In this document: one piece after another, positions 1 to 8,596 of the stretch
Layout: the number at the start of each line of letters is the position of its first letter
Position numbering within the stretch: position 1 is the stretch's first letter
Source: Nostoc sp. NMS8
GTDB taxonomy: Bacteria; Cyanobacteriota; Cyanobacteriia; Cyanobacteriales; Nostocaceae
Assembly (NCBI RefSeq): GCF_017115045.1
Contig: NZ_JABXKK010000085.1
Coordinates: 157,596 to 221,595, forward strand
Direction of reading: 5' to 3'
DNA length: 64,000 nt
The notes under the pieces: model-generated
Databases searched by the model: none
Seen by the model: the letters and a program-made list of their open reading frames with translations, nothing else
Told to the model about the DNA's origin: nothing
Program-made: the position numbers and the translations under genes

Positions 1-12
1 GCAAAGAAGTCA

Positions 13-49
13 CTCATTTGGATGAGAAACAGTTCACCCGTTTGGGTGA
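13..49. other. two adjacent short hairpins
   Basis: Two inverted repeats sit side by side at 13-26 (CTCAT, 4-nt loop, ATGAG) and 34-49 (TCACCC, GTTT loop, GGGTGA), about 90 bases before the first gene. They could be regulator-binding palindromes or the 3' end of an upstream transcript. There is no T-run after them, so a normal intrinsic terminator is unlikely. Function unknown. Confidence 0.35.
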
Positions 50-138
50 GTTAATTATATGAGGTTAGTTTTTATAAATAAGAAGAATCTATTAGTAGAA
101 ACTATTGATTCTACTTCACTCTAGTTAAGGAGTACGTT

Positions 139-558
139 ATGAAATTAACAAAATTAATCAATTCTACAGTTATCATTGCCTTTCTTGCCCTTACATCTGG
201 CATTGCTAGCGCTCAAACAGCCGCAAATAACAATACAAGTACTGATGCTACTAGTGAGAAACCAATAAACACAGCAGTTAATTCTGATGCATTAGGCAGT
301 AATTACACCAATGCCAGCTATATTCAACCCTTTAATCTGGTTAATCTTGCTTACCAAGGTGGTTTTAAACAGCAAGGAGTTCCTAGTGGAGGAGCTCTGA
401 TTGATGAAGGTCGGCGTGGAAATATTACTGCCCAAGATTTAGTCAAAGCTGCGATCAAAGCTAACAAGTTACCGGCACAAGTTTTAAACAATCAAGATTA
501 CATAAGCGCTGTAAGTTTGCAATTGGGGGTATTAACCGGAGCAAATTATCCTGTATAA
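139..558 (+). CDS. small secreted hypothetical protein
   Basis: The protein has 139 residues. The N-terminus is a classical Sec signal peptide: KLTK, a hydrophobic stretch, then an SGIASA/Q cleavage site near residue 25. A low-complexity Asn/Thr/Ser linker follows. The mature C-terminal part (about 60-139) carries IQPFNLVNLAYQGGF and a DLVKAAIKANKL helix, a pattern I associate with conserved cyanobacterial proteins of unknown function. The start is well supported by AAGGAG seven bases before the ATG. No catalytic motif or membrane anchor is seen, so it is probably periplasmic or extracellular. It stands alone, convergent with the exopolysaccharide genes on the other strand. Confidence 0.75.
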   Translation: MKLTKLINSTVIIAFLALTSGIASAQTAANNNTSTDATSEKPINTAVNSDALGSNYTNASYIQPFNLVNLAYQGGFKQQGVPSGGALIDEGRRGNITAQDLVKAAIKANKLPAQVLNNQDYISAVSLQLGVLTGANYPV

Positions 559-647
559 GTACAAATTTGTCTATGGCCATTTGTAAATTTGTAATTTGAT
601 GCAATACAAGTTAACTTTTTTTTTGAACCTTCCCTGCAAGCTGAAAT

Positions 648-680
648 AACCCCTGTATATTTAAGGTATGGGGGTTTTAG
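648..680 (+). terminator. possible weak terminator
   Basis: AACCCC at 648-653 can pair with GGGGTT at 671-676 across a 17-nt loop, followed by a short TT. It lies about 90 bases past the stop of the small secreted protein. The stem is short, so this is tentative. The rest of the gap to 856 holds HIP1-type octamers and no gene. Confidence 0.3.
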
Positions 681-856
681 ATTAGGTTATTTGGCTATTT
701 ATATTAAGTAAGAAGATTACGTACCTGCTATCTTAATCGAATTATGCCATTCGACGCTTGAGTAACAGCGATCGCGATCCTATCTGAGTTGTGAAAATGG
801 AGAAAAAATTGCGATCGCTACATCTAAAACCGTGACACTTTTACGCAAATTTATAC

Positions 857-2506
857 TTAGTGAGACAATTGTGCTTTCAGATGGTCTGCCAATCGAATTG
901 CTAAGGCAACAATAGTGAGCGTAGGATTAGCATAGCCTCCTGTAGGGAAAACAGAGCTACCTGTCATGAATAAATTAGAGATGCCGTGAACTTGACAATT
1001 TGCATCAACTACTCCTTGTTTGGGGTCATGATGCATACGCGTTGTTCCCATATTATGATGGGTACTCAGCGAAGCAACTGGACGATCTCCATCCAATTCA
1101 ATTTGCAATTCACCTAGTCCAGCACTCGCAAATTCTTGTGCAAATACTAACTGCGATCGCTTCACACTGCAAATATCTATTTCGCCCCAATGATTAATTA
1201 ATTTTGCTTGAGGACAGCCAAGCTTATCTAGTTGATTACTGAGTGTTACCCGATTATCTGGATTTGGAGTTTGTTCAGTTTGGCTGAGAACTTCAAATTT
1301 TGCATATTTCTGTTCATTCCCTTCATGTTCAGACCATCCTCCATGACTCAAATCAGGAAATAAATATTCTTTTTTGATATTATACTTATACCAATCAGCT
1401 ACTAAATCATCAATATTGGTAATGACTTTTTGCAAATGTTGAAGAACATTCTTAGGTAACTGTCTTTGCCGAAGTGAAGAGAACAAAATTTTTGCAGAAG
1501 CCTTTGCTGGCGACCTAAACCTTTCATCTCTGGGATATAACAACGCGGTCATATTTAGTAATTTTTCGCGGCGCATCACTTGTTCCGTTAGGGCAAATTT
1601 TCCCATTACGGTGACATTATTCACCCGGCGTAAGTCATACAAAGCCATCGAATTAAAGATTTTGCGATTTTGCGGAACAAGCATACCACAACGGATAAAA
1701 GGATGATCCATAAAGAACCTACCCACTAAATCATGTTGATTGCCTAATCCATTCTTTTGAATTCGGTTTGATAGTAACAATAAACGCGCGTTCTCAATAC
1801 CACCTGTGGCTAAAATAAATATTTTTGCAGCTACCCAAAATTTATTACCAGATAAACAAGCTACTTGTACGCGTTTCACTGTCTGGGTTGTTTCATCTGC
1901 CTCAATTTCTACCACGTTGGCGTTGAGGAATGTCGTGATATTAGGAGATTGATTGATTTGATGGCGATATTCATTGGTGAAAATATCGCGTGGGCCAAAC
2001 TGAAACATACTGGTAGTAACTCGGTCGCTTGTGAAATGTGTCCGAGGAGATTGGGCATTTTCCCACGCCTCGGCTTCATAAGCAAAGGAACCGAGTTTAC
2101 AGACTGCTTGAGCGCGTTCATAAAAGGGATTCAGATGAGATTTGCTAAAAGGCCAGCCACTATATGGAACCCAATCTCTTTTTTCAAAATCTATTTCGTC
2201 TAACGGCACGTGCCTCAGACCAAGTTGATTTTTATTAATTTCAATATTCCAGACATTAGCTAGTCCACCAAATTGACGATGGCGCATATCTTGCAGTGGT
2301 GGAAAAGGATCTCCAACTGTTTCACCTTCACCAAGAGATGCAGTTTCTTGATTAAATTCAAGATCACCACTTTCTAGTAAGCAAACTCGAAAATCTTGCC
2401 CAATTAATTCTCGTGCAAGTGTAATTCCTGCTGGGCCAGCGCCAACTATACAAACTTCAGTATTGATAACTTCATCTATTGACACTTTGCGGCTATCAAT
2501 CAACAT
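857..2506 (-). CDS. GMC-family FAD oxidoreductase
   Basis: This 549-residue enzyme has an N-terminal dinucleotide-binding motif (VGAGPAGITLARE, near residue 21) and a FAD-contacting LLESG. It ends with the GMC_oxred_C signature: HHNMGTTRM, then NLFMTGSSVFPTGG and NPTLTIVALAIRLADH. The family oxidises alcohol groups of sugars, sterols and other compounds with FAD. No signal peptide is seen, so it is cytoplasmic. It is the most promoter-distal gene of the minus-strand exopolysaccharide cluster, 128 bp after the preceding glycosyltransferase, which suggests it oxidises a sugar or lipid intermediate. The substrate cannot be told from the sequence. Confidence 0.85.
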   Translation of the reverse strand: MLIDSRKVSIDEVINTEVCIVGAGPAGITLARELIGQDFRVCLLESGDLEFNQETASLGEGETVGDPFPPLQDMRHRQFGGLANVWNIEINKNQLGLRHVPLDEIDFEKRDWVPYSGWPFSKSHLNPFYERAQAVCKLGSFAYEAEAWENAQSPRTHFTSDRVTTSMFQFGPRDIFTNEYRHQINQSPNITTFLNANVVEIEADETTQTVKRVQVACLSGNKFWVAAKIFILATGGIENARLLLLSNRIQKNGLGNQHDLVGRFFMDHPFIRCGMLVPQNRKIFNSMALYDLRRVNNVTVMGKFALTEQVMRREKLLNMTALLYPRDERFRSPAKASAKILFSSLRQRQLPKNVLQHLQKVITNIDDLVADWYKYNIKKEYLFPDLSHGGWSEHEGNEQKYAKFEVLSQTEQTPNPDNRVTLSNQLDKLGCPQAKLINHWGEIDICSVKRSQLVFAQEFASAGLGELQIELDGDRPVASLSTHHNMGTTRMHHDPKQGVVDANCQVHGISNLFMTGSSVFPTGGYANPTLTIVALAIRLADHLKAQLSH

Positions 2507-2634
2507 TTATTTAATTCCTTTTAATCTAATTTATTATTTTTGATCACAAATTTAGATAGATAATTAATCAATATAAATCTGTAGTTTTATTTCCTAAATT
2601 TGTCTTTTACAAGAAGTTTAGCGTTTCATTCAAC

Positions 2635-3756
2635 CTATGAAACACTCGGCATGGCAGAACGAATTGCACTAATAAAATTTTGGGCATAATTCTGCGTTGA
2701 GAAATCGAGGGCGCGTTCTCGTGCAGCCATTCCTGCACTTCGGGCAAATTCTTGCTCGTCAAGATAGCGGAGAATTGCGATCGCTAATTTATCCGCATCG
2801 CCGTAAGGTGTTAATAGTCCATTCATGCCATCAGTAATAATCTCTGTCGGCCCGCCTGCACTGCCAGCAATTACAGGTTTACCCAACGCCATCGCCTCAA
2901 TAATCACAATCCCAAATGGCTCTTTATCTGATGCATGAACAAATACATCCATCGCCTGCACCCACTCCGGGATATTACGCTGTAGTCCAGCCATAATTAC
3001 TTGGTCTTTTAAACCTAAAGCAGTGATTTCAGCTTTTAAGAAGTCTTCATAATCCGGTTCAAAATCGTGCTTACCGCCAACCACCACACAATGGGCATCG
3101 GGATACTTCTGTAAAATTTTGGGCATCGCTTGCACCAAGACGTGCATTCCCTTCCATCGTTGCAATCGTCCCACAATTCCAATCAAAGGCCCGTGTAAAG
3201 GTAAACCCAGTTTCCGCCGTGCTTCTTCTGGAGTTGGTAAAGCATTAGGCTCAAATCGATCTAATGCGACACCAGGATAAACCAAAGGTGTTGGTCTGTG
3301 GGGCCAAATCTCTGCCTGTGCTTGCTTACCATCTTGCGAAAGGGTGATAATTGCCCGCGCGGGGATTAAAGTAGCGATTCGTACCAACCAAGTTTTATCA
3401 CTAGGTACTTCTAGTTGATACCACACAGCAGGCAAGCCCGCCAACATCGCCGCCAAACCTCCAGATATATGCGTGATCCACATCCAATTGACAATTATAT
3501 CTGCACGTTCGCGGCGGGCGATCGCAGCTATCCGAAAAACAGCACCAATAAAACGGTGGATTTGGCGTAAACGTCCACTTTCCACAACTCGTGCATCAAT
3601 ACCAAGGGACTTTACTTGTTCGACCATCGGGCCGTCTTCTAAAAATATCACCAGCCACTCGACACCAGCATTACGTCCCTGCTGCACCAAATCCCAAAGC
3701 ATCATTTCACCGCCGCCTCGTTGCTCGGCCAGTGGCATTACAATAATTACTTTCAT
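2635..3756 (-). CDS. GT4-family glycosyltransferase
   Basis: This 373-residue GT-B enzyme begins MKVIIVMPLAEQRGGGEMM, the acceptor-side glycine-rich loop of GT4. The donor-binding half shows IVGRLQRWKGMHVLVQAM and the E-x7-E motif in EPFGIVIIEAMALGKPVIA, followed by GGPTEII and NGLL. Retaining transfer of a sugar from a nucleotide donor onto a lipid-linked glycan at the inner membrane face is the expected reaction. It lies between the Wzy-like membrane protein and the GMC oxidoreductase in one minus-strand run. Donor and acceptor specificity are not predictable. Confidence 0.88.
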   Translation of the reverse strand: MKVIIVMPLAEQRGGGEMMLWDLVQQGRNAGVEWLVIFLEDGPMVEQVKSLGIDARVVESGRLRQIHRFIGAVFRIAAIARRERADIIVNWMWITHISGGLAAMLAGLPAVWYQLEVPSDKTWLVRIATLIPARAIITLSQDGKQAQAEIWPHRPTPLVYPGVALDRFEPNALPTPEEARRKLGLPLHGPLIGIVGRLQRWKGMHVLVQAMPKILQKYPDAHCVVVGGKHDFEPDYEDFLKAEITALGLKDQVIMAGLQRNIPEWVQAMDVFVHASDKEPFGIVIIEAMALGKPVIAGSAGGPTEIITDGMNGLLTPYGDADKLAIAILRYLDEQEFARSAGMAARERALDFSTQNYAQNFISAIRSAMPSVS

Positions 3757-3807
3757 AATCTATAAGAGTCCTATTTAAGTTGTAAGATTTATCAGATTCT
3801 CTACTTC

Positions 3808-5247
3808 TTAGAGAAGTCGGGGATCTTTGGCATTGCTATAGTACTTATGTCCTGCCATCGCCATAGCTAAAAATCCCCAGAGAATCATCCCGGCTACACT
3901 CAACATACCGCTACCGATAACTAGCTGTGAAGCGGAACTGATACCAATAGCACGCGCAGCACTAATAAAGCTATCAAAACGACCTTCACCATAGCTGCTA
4001 ACACTAACAATTAACAAAATTAATCCACCCATATAAAAGATGGCTCCAAACCAGCCCAGGGTGAAAAACATATCTAAGATGCCACTGTCAATTACCACTA
4101 CTTCAATTTGACCAGTTTTTTCGTTGACTTTCCAGATATTTCCTAAGCCGTTACCTAAACCATTAGAAAGGGCTAAACCAAGGTTTTTATCGTAACTTCC
4201 CGATCTATCTTTAAAGCTGCCATCTTCTTGAAGATTAGAAAAAGTTTCCAAACGGGTTGCTACAACTCCAGCAATTGGCTCAATAGTTGTCAACGGCACA
4301 ACACAAATTGCCATGACTACAATTATGGTAATTAAGCGCATTTGAATTTTGGCTTTAACTGAACCCATAATCATAATTATTCCAAATAACCAGCCCCCCC
4401 AATTAGTACGTGCTTGTGTTAATAAAAAAGATAAGTAACCAACAGCTGAAGCCGGAAAAATTAAGTTTCCTGAACTGGTAAATAACAACAGTAACCCAGC
4501 CTGCATAACAGAACCAAAGGGGCCGACTGAGTGTAATGTACTCCAGACGCGCATCCCAAAAGGTACAGGATTTCCAGAACTCATGAATAGTTTTGATTGT
4601 ATCAACCAGTATCTATCCCATTCAGGAGCTACCACAAATTGATATACGCCATAAGTTCCTAAAATCAACACACACCAGAGAAATGTTCGTTGAATATTCT
4701 GGCGATAACTGGGATAATCTCGCCAGTTGATAAATAAGTGAAAAGCGAAGATAATCGGACTGAGCCAATCCATTAAACCGCGTGCTACAGGGATCGGTGG
4801 GTTATAAACCAGACCGATGAGAAAGCCATAAAACACTCCGATAAAAGCCAAAACAAACGGCAAAGCCCCTTCGCGAGAAGCGCGGGGAAAGTGTCGGAAG
4901 AATGTTGCTATGGTGACAAACACCACTAAGTAGGGTGCTATCAGCATTTGACGAGTAGGGTCCCAACCCACTCGATAGTCAACTAAGCGGGTAGCTAAGG
5001 GTGTGAGAAACCAGATCCACCAGGTAAAACTGATGTAGAGAATGGGATGGCGCAAGTATAAAAATATGCCTACTGCTAAAGCTGTCACCGGGTAAATTAG
5101 GCGCAATGCGGCAGTAGCACCAGCAAAATAGCAAACTACAGTTAGTAGTATAAAGCCTGCGATCGCCATCCACCCCTGTAGCGATCGCTCTTCAGGAGAA
5201 TAGCTTTCTTGTGAAAAACTATTGAAAAGTATCTGTCTAGAATTCAT
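3808..5247 (-). CDS. O-antigen polymerase/ligase-like membrane protein
   Basis: This 479-residue polytopic protein has roughly ten to twelve hydrophobic segments, beginning GWMAIAGFILLTVVCYFAGA. A large hydrophilic loop (about 300-390) contains a VVATRLETF segment and a repeated GLGNGLGN motif. That layout is typical of Wzy polymerases and WaaL-like ligases, which join lipid-linked oligosaccharides on the periplasmic side. Its place among glycosyltransferases and a Wzc-like gene fits a repeat-unit polymerase. The last codons (KDPRLL) are encoded by one arm of the AGAAGTCGGGGAT repeat seen whole at 13296-13326, so the C-terminus seems remodelled by repeat DNA. Confidence 0.72.
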   Translation of the reverse strand: MNSRQILFNSFSQESYSPEERSLQGWMAIAGFILLTVVCYFAGATAALRLIYPVTALAVGIFLYLRHPILYISFTWWIWFLTPLATRLVDYRVGWDPTRQMLIAPYLVVFVTIATFFRHFPRASREGALPFVLAFIGVFYGFLIGLVYNPPIPVARGLMDWLSPIIFAFHLFINWRDYPSYRQNIQRTFLWCVLILGTYGVYQFVVAPEWDRYWLIQSKLFMSSGNPVPFGMRVWSTLHSVGPFGSVMQAGLLLLFTSSGNLIFPASAVGYLSFLLTQARTNWGGWLFGIIMIMGSVKAKIQMRLITIIVVMAICVVPLTTIEPIAGVVATRLETFSNLQEDGSFKDRSGSYDKNLGLALSNGLGNGLGNIWKVNEKTGQIEVVVIDSGILDMFFTLGWFGAIFYMGGLILLIVSVSSYGEGRFDSFISAARAIGISSASQLVIGSGMLSVAGMILWGFLAMAMAGHKYYSNAKDPRLL

Positions 5248-5283
5248 TCAATTTTAGATGTACATATAAATAAGTTCAACTCG

Positions 5284-5305
5284 TTCCCAGGCTCTAGCCT
5301 GGGAA
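5284..5305. repeat. perfect hairpin repeat
   Basis: TTCCCAGGCT and AGCCTGGGAA form a perfect 10-bp stem with two central bases. It lies between two glycosyltransferase-cluster genes and looks like a dispersed palindrome rather than a terminator, because no T-run follows on either strand. Confidence 0.55.
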
Positions 5306-5310
5306 TGAAG

Positions 5311-6267
5311 TCATTCGAGGCTCTGGCTCATTCTGAATTTTGAATTTTGAATTTTGAATTCTTGATATCCCTGCCAACGTCCACGCCAAGATGCTAATAA
5401 CTTTTTCCCTGCTAACTGCCCTTGACTAGGTAAAAATCTCAGCCATTGTACTAAGCCCAAACTATCGCATGTACCCACGAATACTGCCCAGAACAAAAAT
5501 GCAATCCGGCGGATAAATGGCAAATGCTCTAGTAAAACTAAGGTTTCATTATGGACTAAATTAATAAAGGCAATTTCATTAAAGTTATTACGCTGATCTT
5601 CATCAAAACGTTGTGCTGGATAGTGATCTACAGCAACGTTTGGATCGTAAATTATCTTCCAACCAGCCCGCTTTAATGTCAGAGTAAACGCCATTTCAAA
5701 GTGTACTTGCGCTCCAGTACCGCGCATCCGCTCGTCAAAGCGTAGTTGTCCGATAGCTTGGGTACGAAAACTCATGTTTACGCCCTTGAGAATATCCACT
5801 TCGCGGGGTTCTCCCACTCCCAGATGATGGTTGCCAATGACTCGCCCAAACCATTGCAACTGTCCCACTACTGGGCGGGATTCATCTTCTAATTTGCTGC
5901 CGTGGTATATCCAATCACGCCCTCCCAGACCGCCGAGGTGACTATCTGAAACAAAGTAAGCGGCGATGCGCTCTAACCAATCGGGGTGAGGTGCGGCATC
6001 ATCATCAGTAATGGAAACAATATCGCCTTCCACTGCTGCTAGTCCGGCGTTGAGGGCTGCTACTACCCCAGGTTCAGTTACTTTCACAGTATGCAGTGGC
6101 AAATTGTGCGCTGTGTATTGCGCCAGAAATTGCCAAGTTTCTGCATCTGTATCGCGGACAACCACTATCACCTGATCGACTGGTTTAGTTTGCTCCTGTA
6201 GCGCCAAAAGGCAGCGTGATAAGTCTTGTGGACGGCGATAAGTTGGTATCAGAACAGTGTTCCGCAT
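5311..6267 (-). CDS. GT2-family glycosyltransferase
   Basis: This 318-residue GT-A enzyme opens with NTVLIPTYRRPQDLSRCL. It has the metal-binding acidic motif in VSITDDDAAPHPDW (near residue 90) and an acceptor-side block NMSFRTQAIG...FDERMRG. A hydrophobic patch near residues 250-275 may contact the membrane. The start at 6267 is fixed because the first beta strand begins right after it, so the gene truly overlaps the upstream GT4 gene by 83 bases. The C-terminal tail is encoded by a heptamer repeat and is probably not functional. Expected role: inverting transfer of one sugar of the HEP repeat unit. Confidence 0.86.
   Translation of the reverse strand: MRNTVLIPTYRRPQDLSRCLLALQEQTKPVDQVIVVVRDTDAETWQFLAQYTAHNLPLHTVKVTEPGVVAALNAGLAAVEGDIVSITDDDAAPHPDWLERIAAYFVSDSHLGGLGGRDWIYHGSKLEDESRPVVGQLQWFGRVIGNHHLGVGEPREVDILKGVNMSFRTQAIGQLRFDERMRGTGAQVHFEMAFTLTLKRAGWKIIYDPNVAVDHYPAQRFDEDQRNNFNEIAFINLVHNETLVLLEHLPFIRRIAFLFWAVFVGTCDSLGLVQWLRFLPSQGQLAGKKLLASWRGRWQGYQEFKIQNSKFRMSQSLE
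5334..5361. repeat. heptamer tandem repeat (TGAATTT x4)
   Basis: Four tandem 7-base units (three TGAATTT, one TGAATTC) form a short tandemly repeated repetitive sequence of the kind common in heterocystous cyanobacteria. They fall inside the last codons of the GT2 gene and encode its KIQNSKF-like tail. Confidence 0.85.
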
Positions 6268-7408
6268 TTTTGCTTAACTCCTCGAATAGATCCACATAAG
6301 TTTGAGCCATAGTAGTCCAGCTATATTGTTCTGCCACAGAACGAGCTGCTTGACTCATCTGTTGCATCAGGGCAGAATCGCTTACCAAGGACATCATCGC
6401 CACAGCTAAAGCATCAATATCATTTGAGTCGGTTAAGACGATGCCACATTCTGGTGTCACCAACTCTGCACCCCCGGTAGCTGTGGCAGTAATTACTGGT
6501 AGTCCTGAAGAAAGTGCTTCTAACAATACGAGGCTACAAGCTTCATATCGGGAAGGAAAAATAAATAAATCTACTGACCGCATAATTTCGGGGATATCAC
6601 GGCGAAATCCCACAAAATGCACGCGATCGCTCAACCCCAAAGAAGCCGCTAGTTGAGGGAAGGGACTACCTTCGATATGACCTACCACCGCCAGATGTAA
6701 ATCGGGAACTTGCACCAAGGCGTGTAGGACTGTATCTAAATTCTTTCTAGGTGTGCGAATATCTCCGGCGAACAGGGCTAAAGTGACATTCTCCGGTAAA
6801 CCTAATTTTTGGCGTAGGCGTAGCCCGCCGCAGGTATCGCTTTCACCGGGGGTAAACTCTTCTAGATCAACGCCATTGACAATTACCCGAATCCGAGAAC
6901 GCGGTACACCAATGTTGACTAATTCCTGGGCTACCTTTTCGGATACAGCCACCACAACCTGCGCTTTTTGGAAAGCCTGTTTTTCCCAACGGGCATTAAA
7001 AGCTGTAAATAGCCATTGGTAGAAACCATATAAATCGCGGCGATCGCGGGAAATATGAACAGGCGATCGCAACCATGAACTGTGGACAAAATGTACAGCA
7101 TTTACATCAGCCGCAGCCAGATTAATTGCTCCATTGATTTTCACTAAATCAATGTCAGAGCGATGTTTACGTAACCAATCAGCACTTTTTTGGGCAAATA
7201 TGAAATTACGCACAAATTCTGTAGGATAGCCTTTAACTGGAATTTTAACCCAATTAACTTGGTTATCATTTTCTAGTTCTGGTGCAACTTCACTAGCTAA
7301 TAATGTCAAGTGATGACCACGACGAATTGCTTCTTGAGCAACCTCATAGTTTACCCGTCCCTGACCATCACCTTTTTTGATTTTATGAGTAACAATACAA
7401 AGTTTCAT
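6185..7408 (-). CDS. GT4-family glycosyltransferase with repeat-encoded insert
   Basis: This 407-residue enzyme has an N-terminal GT4 start (MKLCIVTHKIKKGDGQGRVNYE) and VNGVDLEEFTPG before the donor domain. Its E-x7-E region is FPSRYEACSLVLLEALSSGLPVI. Residues about 190-199 (SDTCGGLRLR) are encoded by a 29-base dispersed repeat (6811-6840), a likely in-frame insertion in the linker between the two Rossmann halves. The last ~28 residues lie in the overlap with the next gene and look unconserved. The long overlap suggests translational coupling with the downstream GT2 gene. Substrate unknown. Confidence 0.86.
   Translation of the reverse strand: MKLCIVTHKIKKGDGQGRVNYEVAQEAIRRGHHLTLLASEVAPELENDNQVNWVKIPVKGYPTEFVRNFIFAQKSADWLRKHRSDIDLVKINGAINLAAADVNAVHFVHSSWLRSPVHISRDRRDLYGFYQWLFTAFNARWEKQAFQKAQVVVAVSEKVAQELVNIGVPRSRIRVIVNGVDLEEFTPGESDTCGGLRLRQKLGLPENVTLALFAGDIRTPRKNLDTVLHALVQVPDLHLAVVGHIEGSPFPQLAASLGLSDRVHFVGFRRDIPEIMRSVDLFIFPSRYEACSLVLLEALSSGLPVITATATGGAELVTPECGIVLTDSNDIDALAVAMMSLVSDSALMQQMSQAARSVAEQYSWTTMAQTYVDLFEELSKNAEHCSDTNLSPSTRLITLPFGATGAN
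6811..6840. repeat. dispersed repeat inside a gene
   Basis: On the minus strand this reads GCGATACCTGCGGCGGGCTA followed by CGCCTACGCC. A close copy lies at 57489-57517 in non-coding DNA. Here it is in frame within the GT4 gene. Confidence 0.7.
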
Positions 7409-7538
7409 CTAATATCTTCCTTATTAATATAAACTCACATAAAGACGCAAAATAAAAATTGAAACCATTTTTATTCTCTCTGTGTCCTCTGCGGTTAGTT
7501 TAAAAGATAACTTTTATGAATTAGGTGTAATTTTTCAA

Positions 7539-8531
7539 TCATTTCGATATTCCCATTAATTTGTTTGCTAAAAAACGTGGAGTAAAACTAAGACTCAATG
7601 CCGCCAGAGTTCGGACATTAAATTTTTGTTTTTTCAATGTCTTCCAAAAATAAGGACGTGCTACTGCTATCTGTTCACTTCGTAGCAAACCAATTCCAAA
7701 AGTGGTATTAGCTTCTAACCATTTTTGTTGAAAAAAAGTTCTAAATTCTTGTAGACGAGCATCTTCTATAAAGACTTGATAACAAAACATTTCGCTTTTA
7801 GCTTTGCGGAGTTTTGCCTGCACATCTCGACTACCACTGAGCATAGTATCAGTTTGCTCATGGGCACGATATCGCGTCAATCTTTCTGGATAATAGTAAG
7901 CGCCATGACCAGATATACAGCACAGATAAGCTAAATATAAATCCCACATCCCGCCAACTTCTGAAGGAATACTATCCCAATTCACAAAATTATTGCGAAT
8001 CACACAAGATGCTGCGGTAGGTATGCTTTTATCTACTAATCCAATTTTGTAAAAAGGTTGATGAATTCCTTTTGCTAGTTGATCTCGCTTATAACCACGT
8101 GTGTTTTCTTCAGTTCCAATATCATTAATTATGCCATTAGCATCTATGATATATTGGTCGCAAAAAGCGATAATTAAATCAGAATTTGCTTCTAATGGTG
8201 GTACAAGCTTTGCTAAAAAGTCTTCATTCCACATATCATCATCATGGAGACTAGCAACATATTTACCTCGTGCCATCTTGAAGCCATGCAGCTGATTAGC
8301 TAACATACCCACATTTTGCTGATGTTGCCAAAATCTGATGCGTGAATCACCAAAAGATGCGACAATTTCTTGAGGATTTTCTAAACTACAATTATCAGAA
8401 ATAATAATTTCAATATTTTGATAAGTTTGTTTGATAGCACTAGCGATCGCTTGCTTAAGATACTCTGGTCGATTATAGGTGGGGATAATAACGCTGACTA
8501 AATGTTGTTGGTATTTTTGATGCAATGACAT
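7539..8531 (-). CDS. GT2-family glycosyltransferase
   Basis: This 330-residue GT-A enzyme has the family start VSVIIPTYNRPEYLKQAIAS and IIISDNCSLENP. The DxD-type motif is in VASLHDDDMWNEDF (near residue 96). The remaining half is less conserved and contains a YRAHEQTDTM segment. There is no membrane span, so it should act on a lipid-linked acceptor in the cytoplasm. It is 65 bp downstream of the next GT4 gene and in the same transcription direction, consistent with one HEP-island operon. Sugar specificity cannot be read. Confidence 0.85.
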   Translation of the reverse strand: MSLHQKYQQHLVSVIIPTYNRPEYLKQAIASAIKQTYQNIEIIISDNCSLENPQEIVASFGDSRIRFWQHQQNVGMLANQLHGFKMARGKYVASLHDDDMWNEDFLAKLVPPLEANSDLIIAFCDQYIIDANGIINDIGTEENTRGYKRDQLAKGIHQPFYKIGLVDKSIPTAASCVIRNNFVNWDSIPSEVGGMWDLYLAYLCCISGHGAYYYPERLTRYRAHEQTDTMLSGSRDVQAKLRKAKSEMFCYQVFIEDARLQEFRTFFQQKWLEANTTFGIGLLRSEQIAVARPYFWKTLKKQKFNVRTLAALSLSFTPRFLANKLMGISK

Positions 8532-8596
8532 ATTTTTCTGCCTTTATATTTCATAGATAAAAGATGCACCATTTAATATGTTGGCCAAACTAAACT

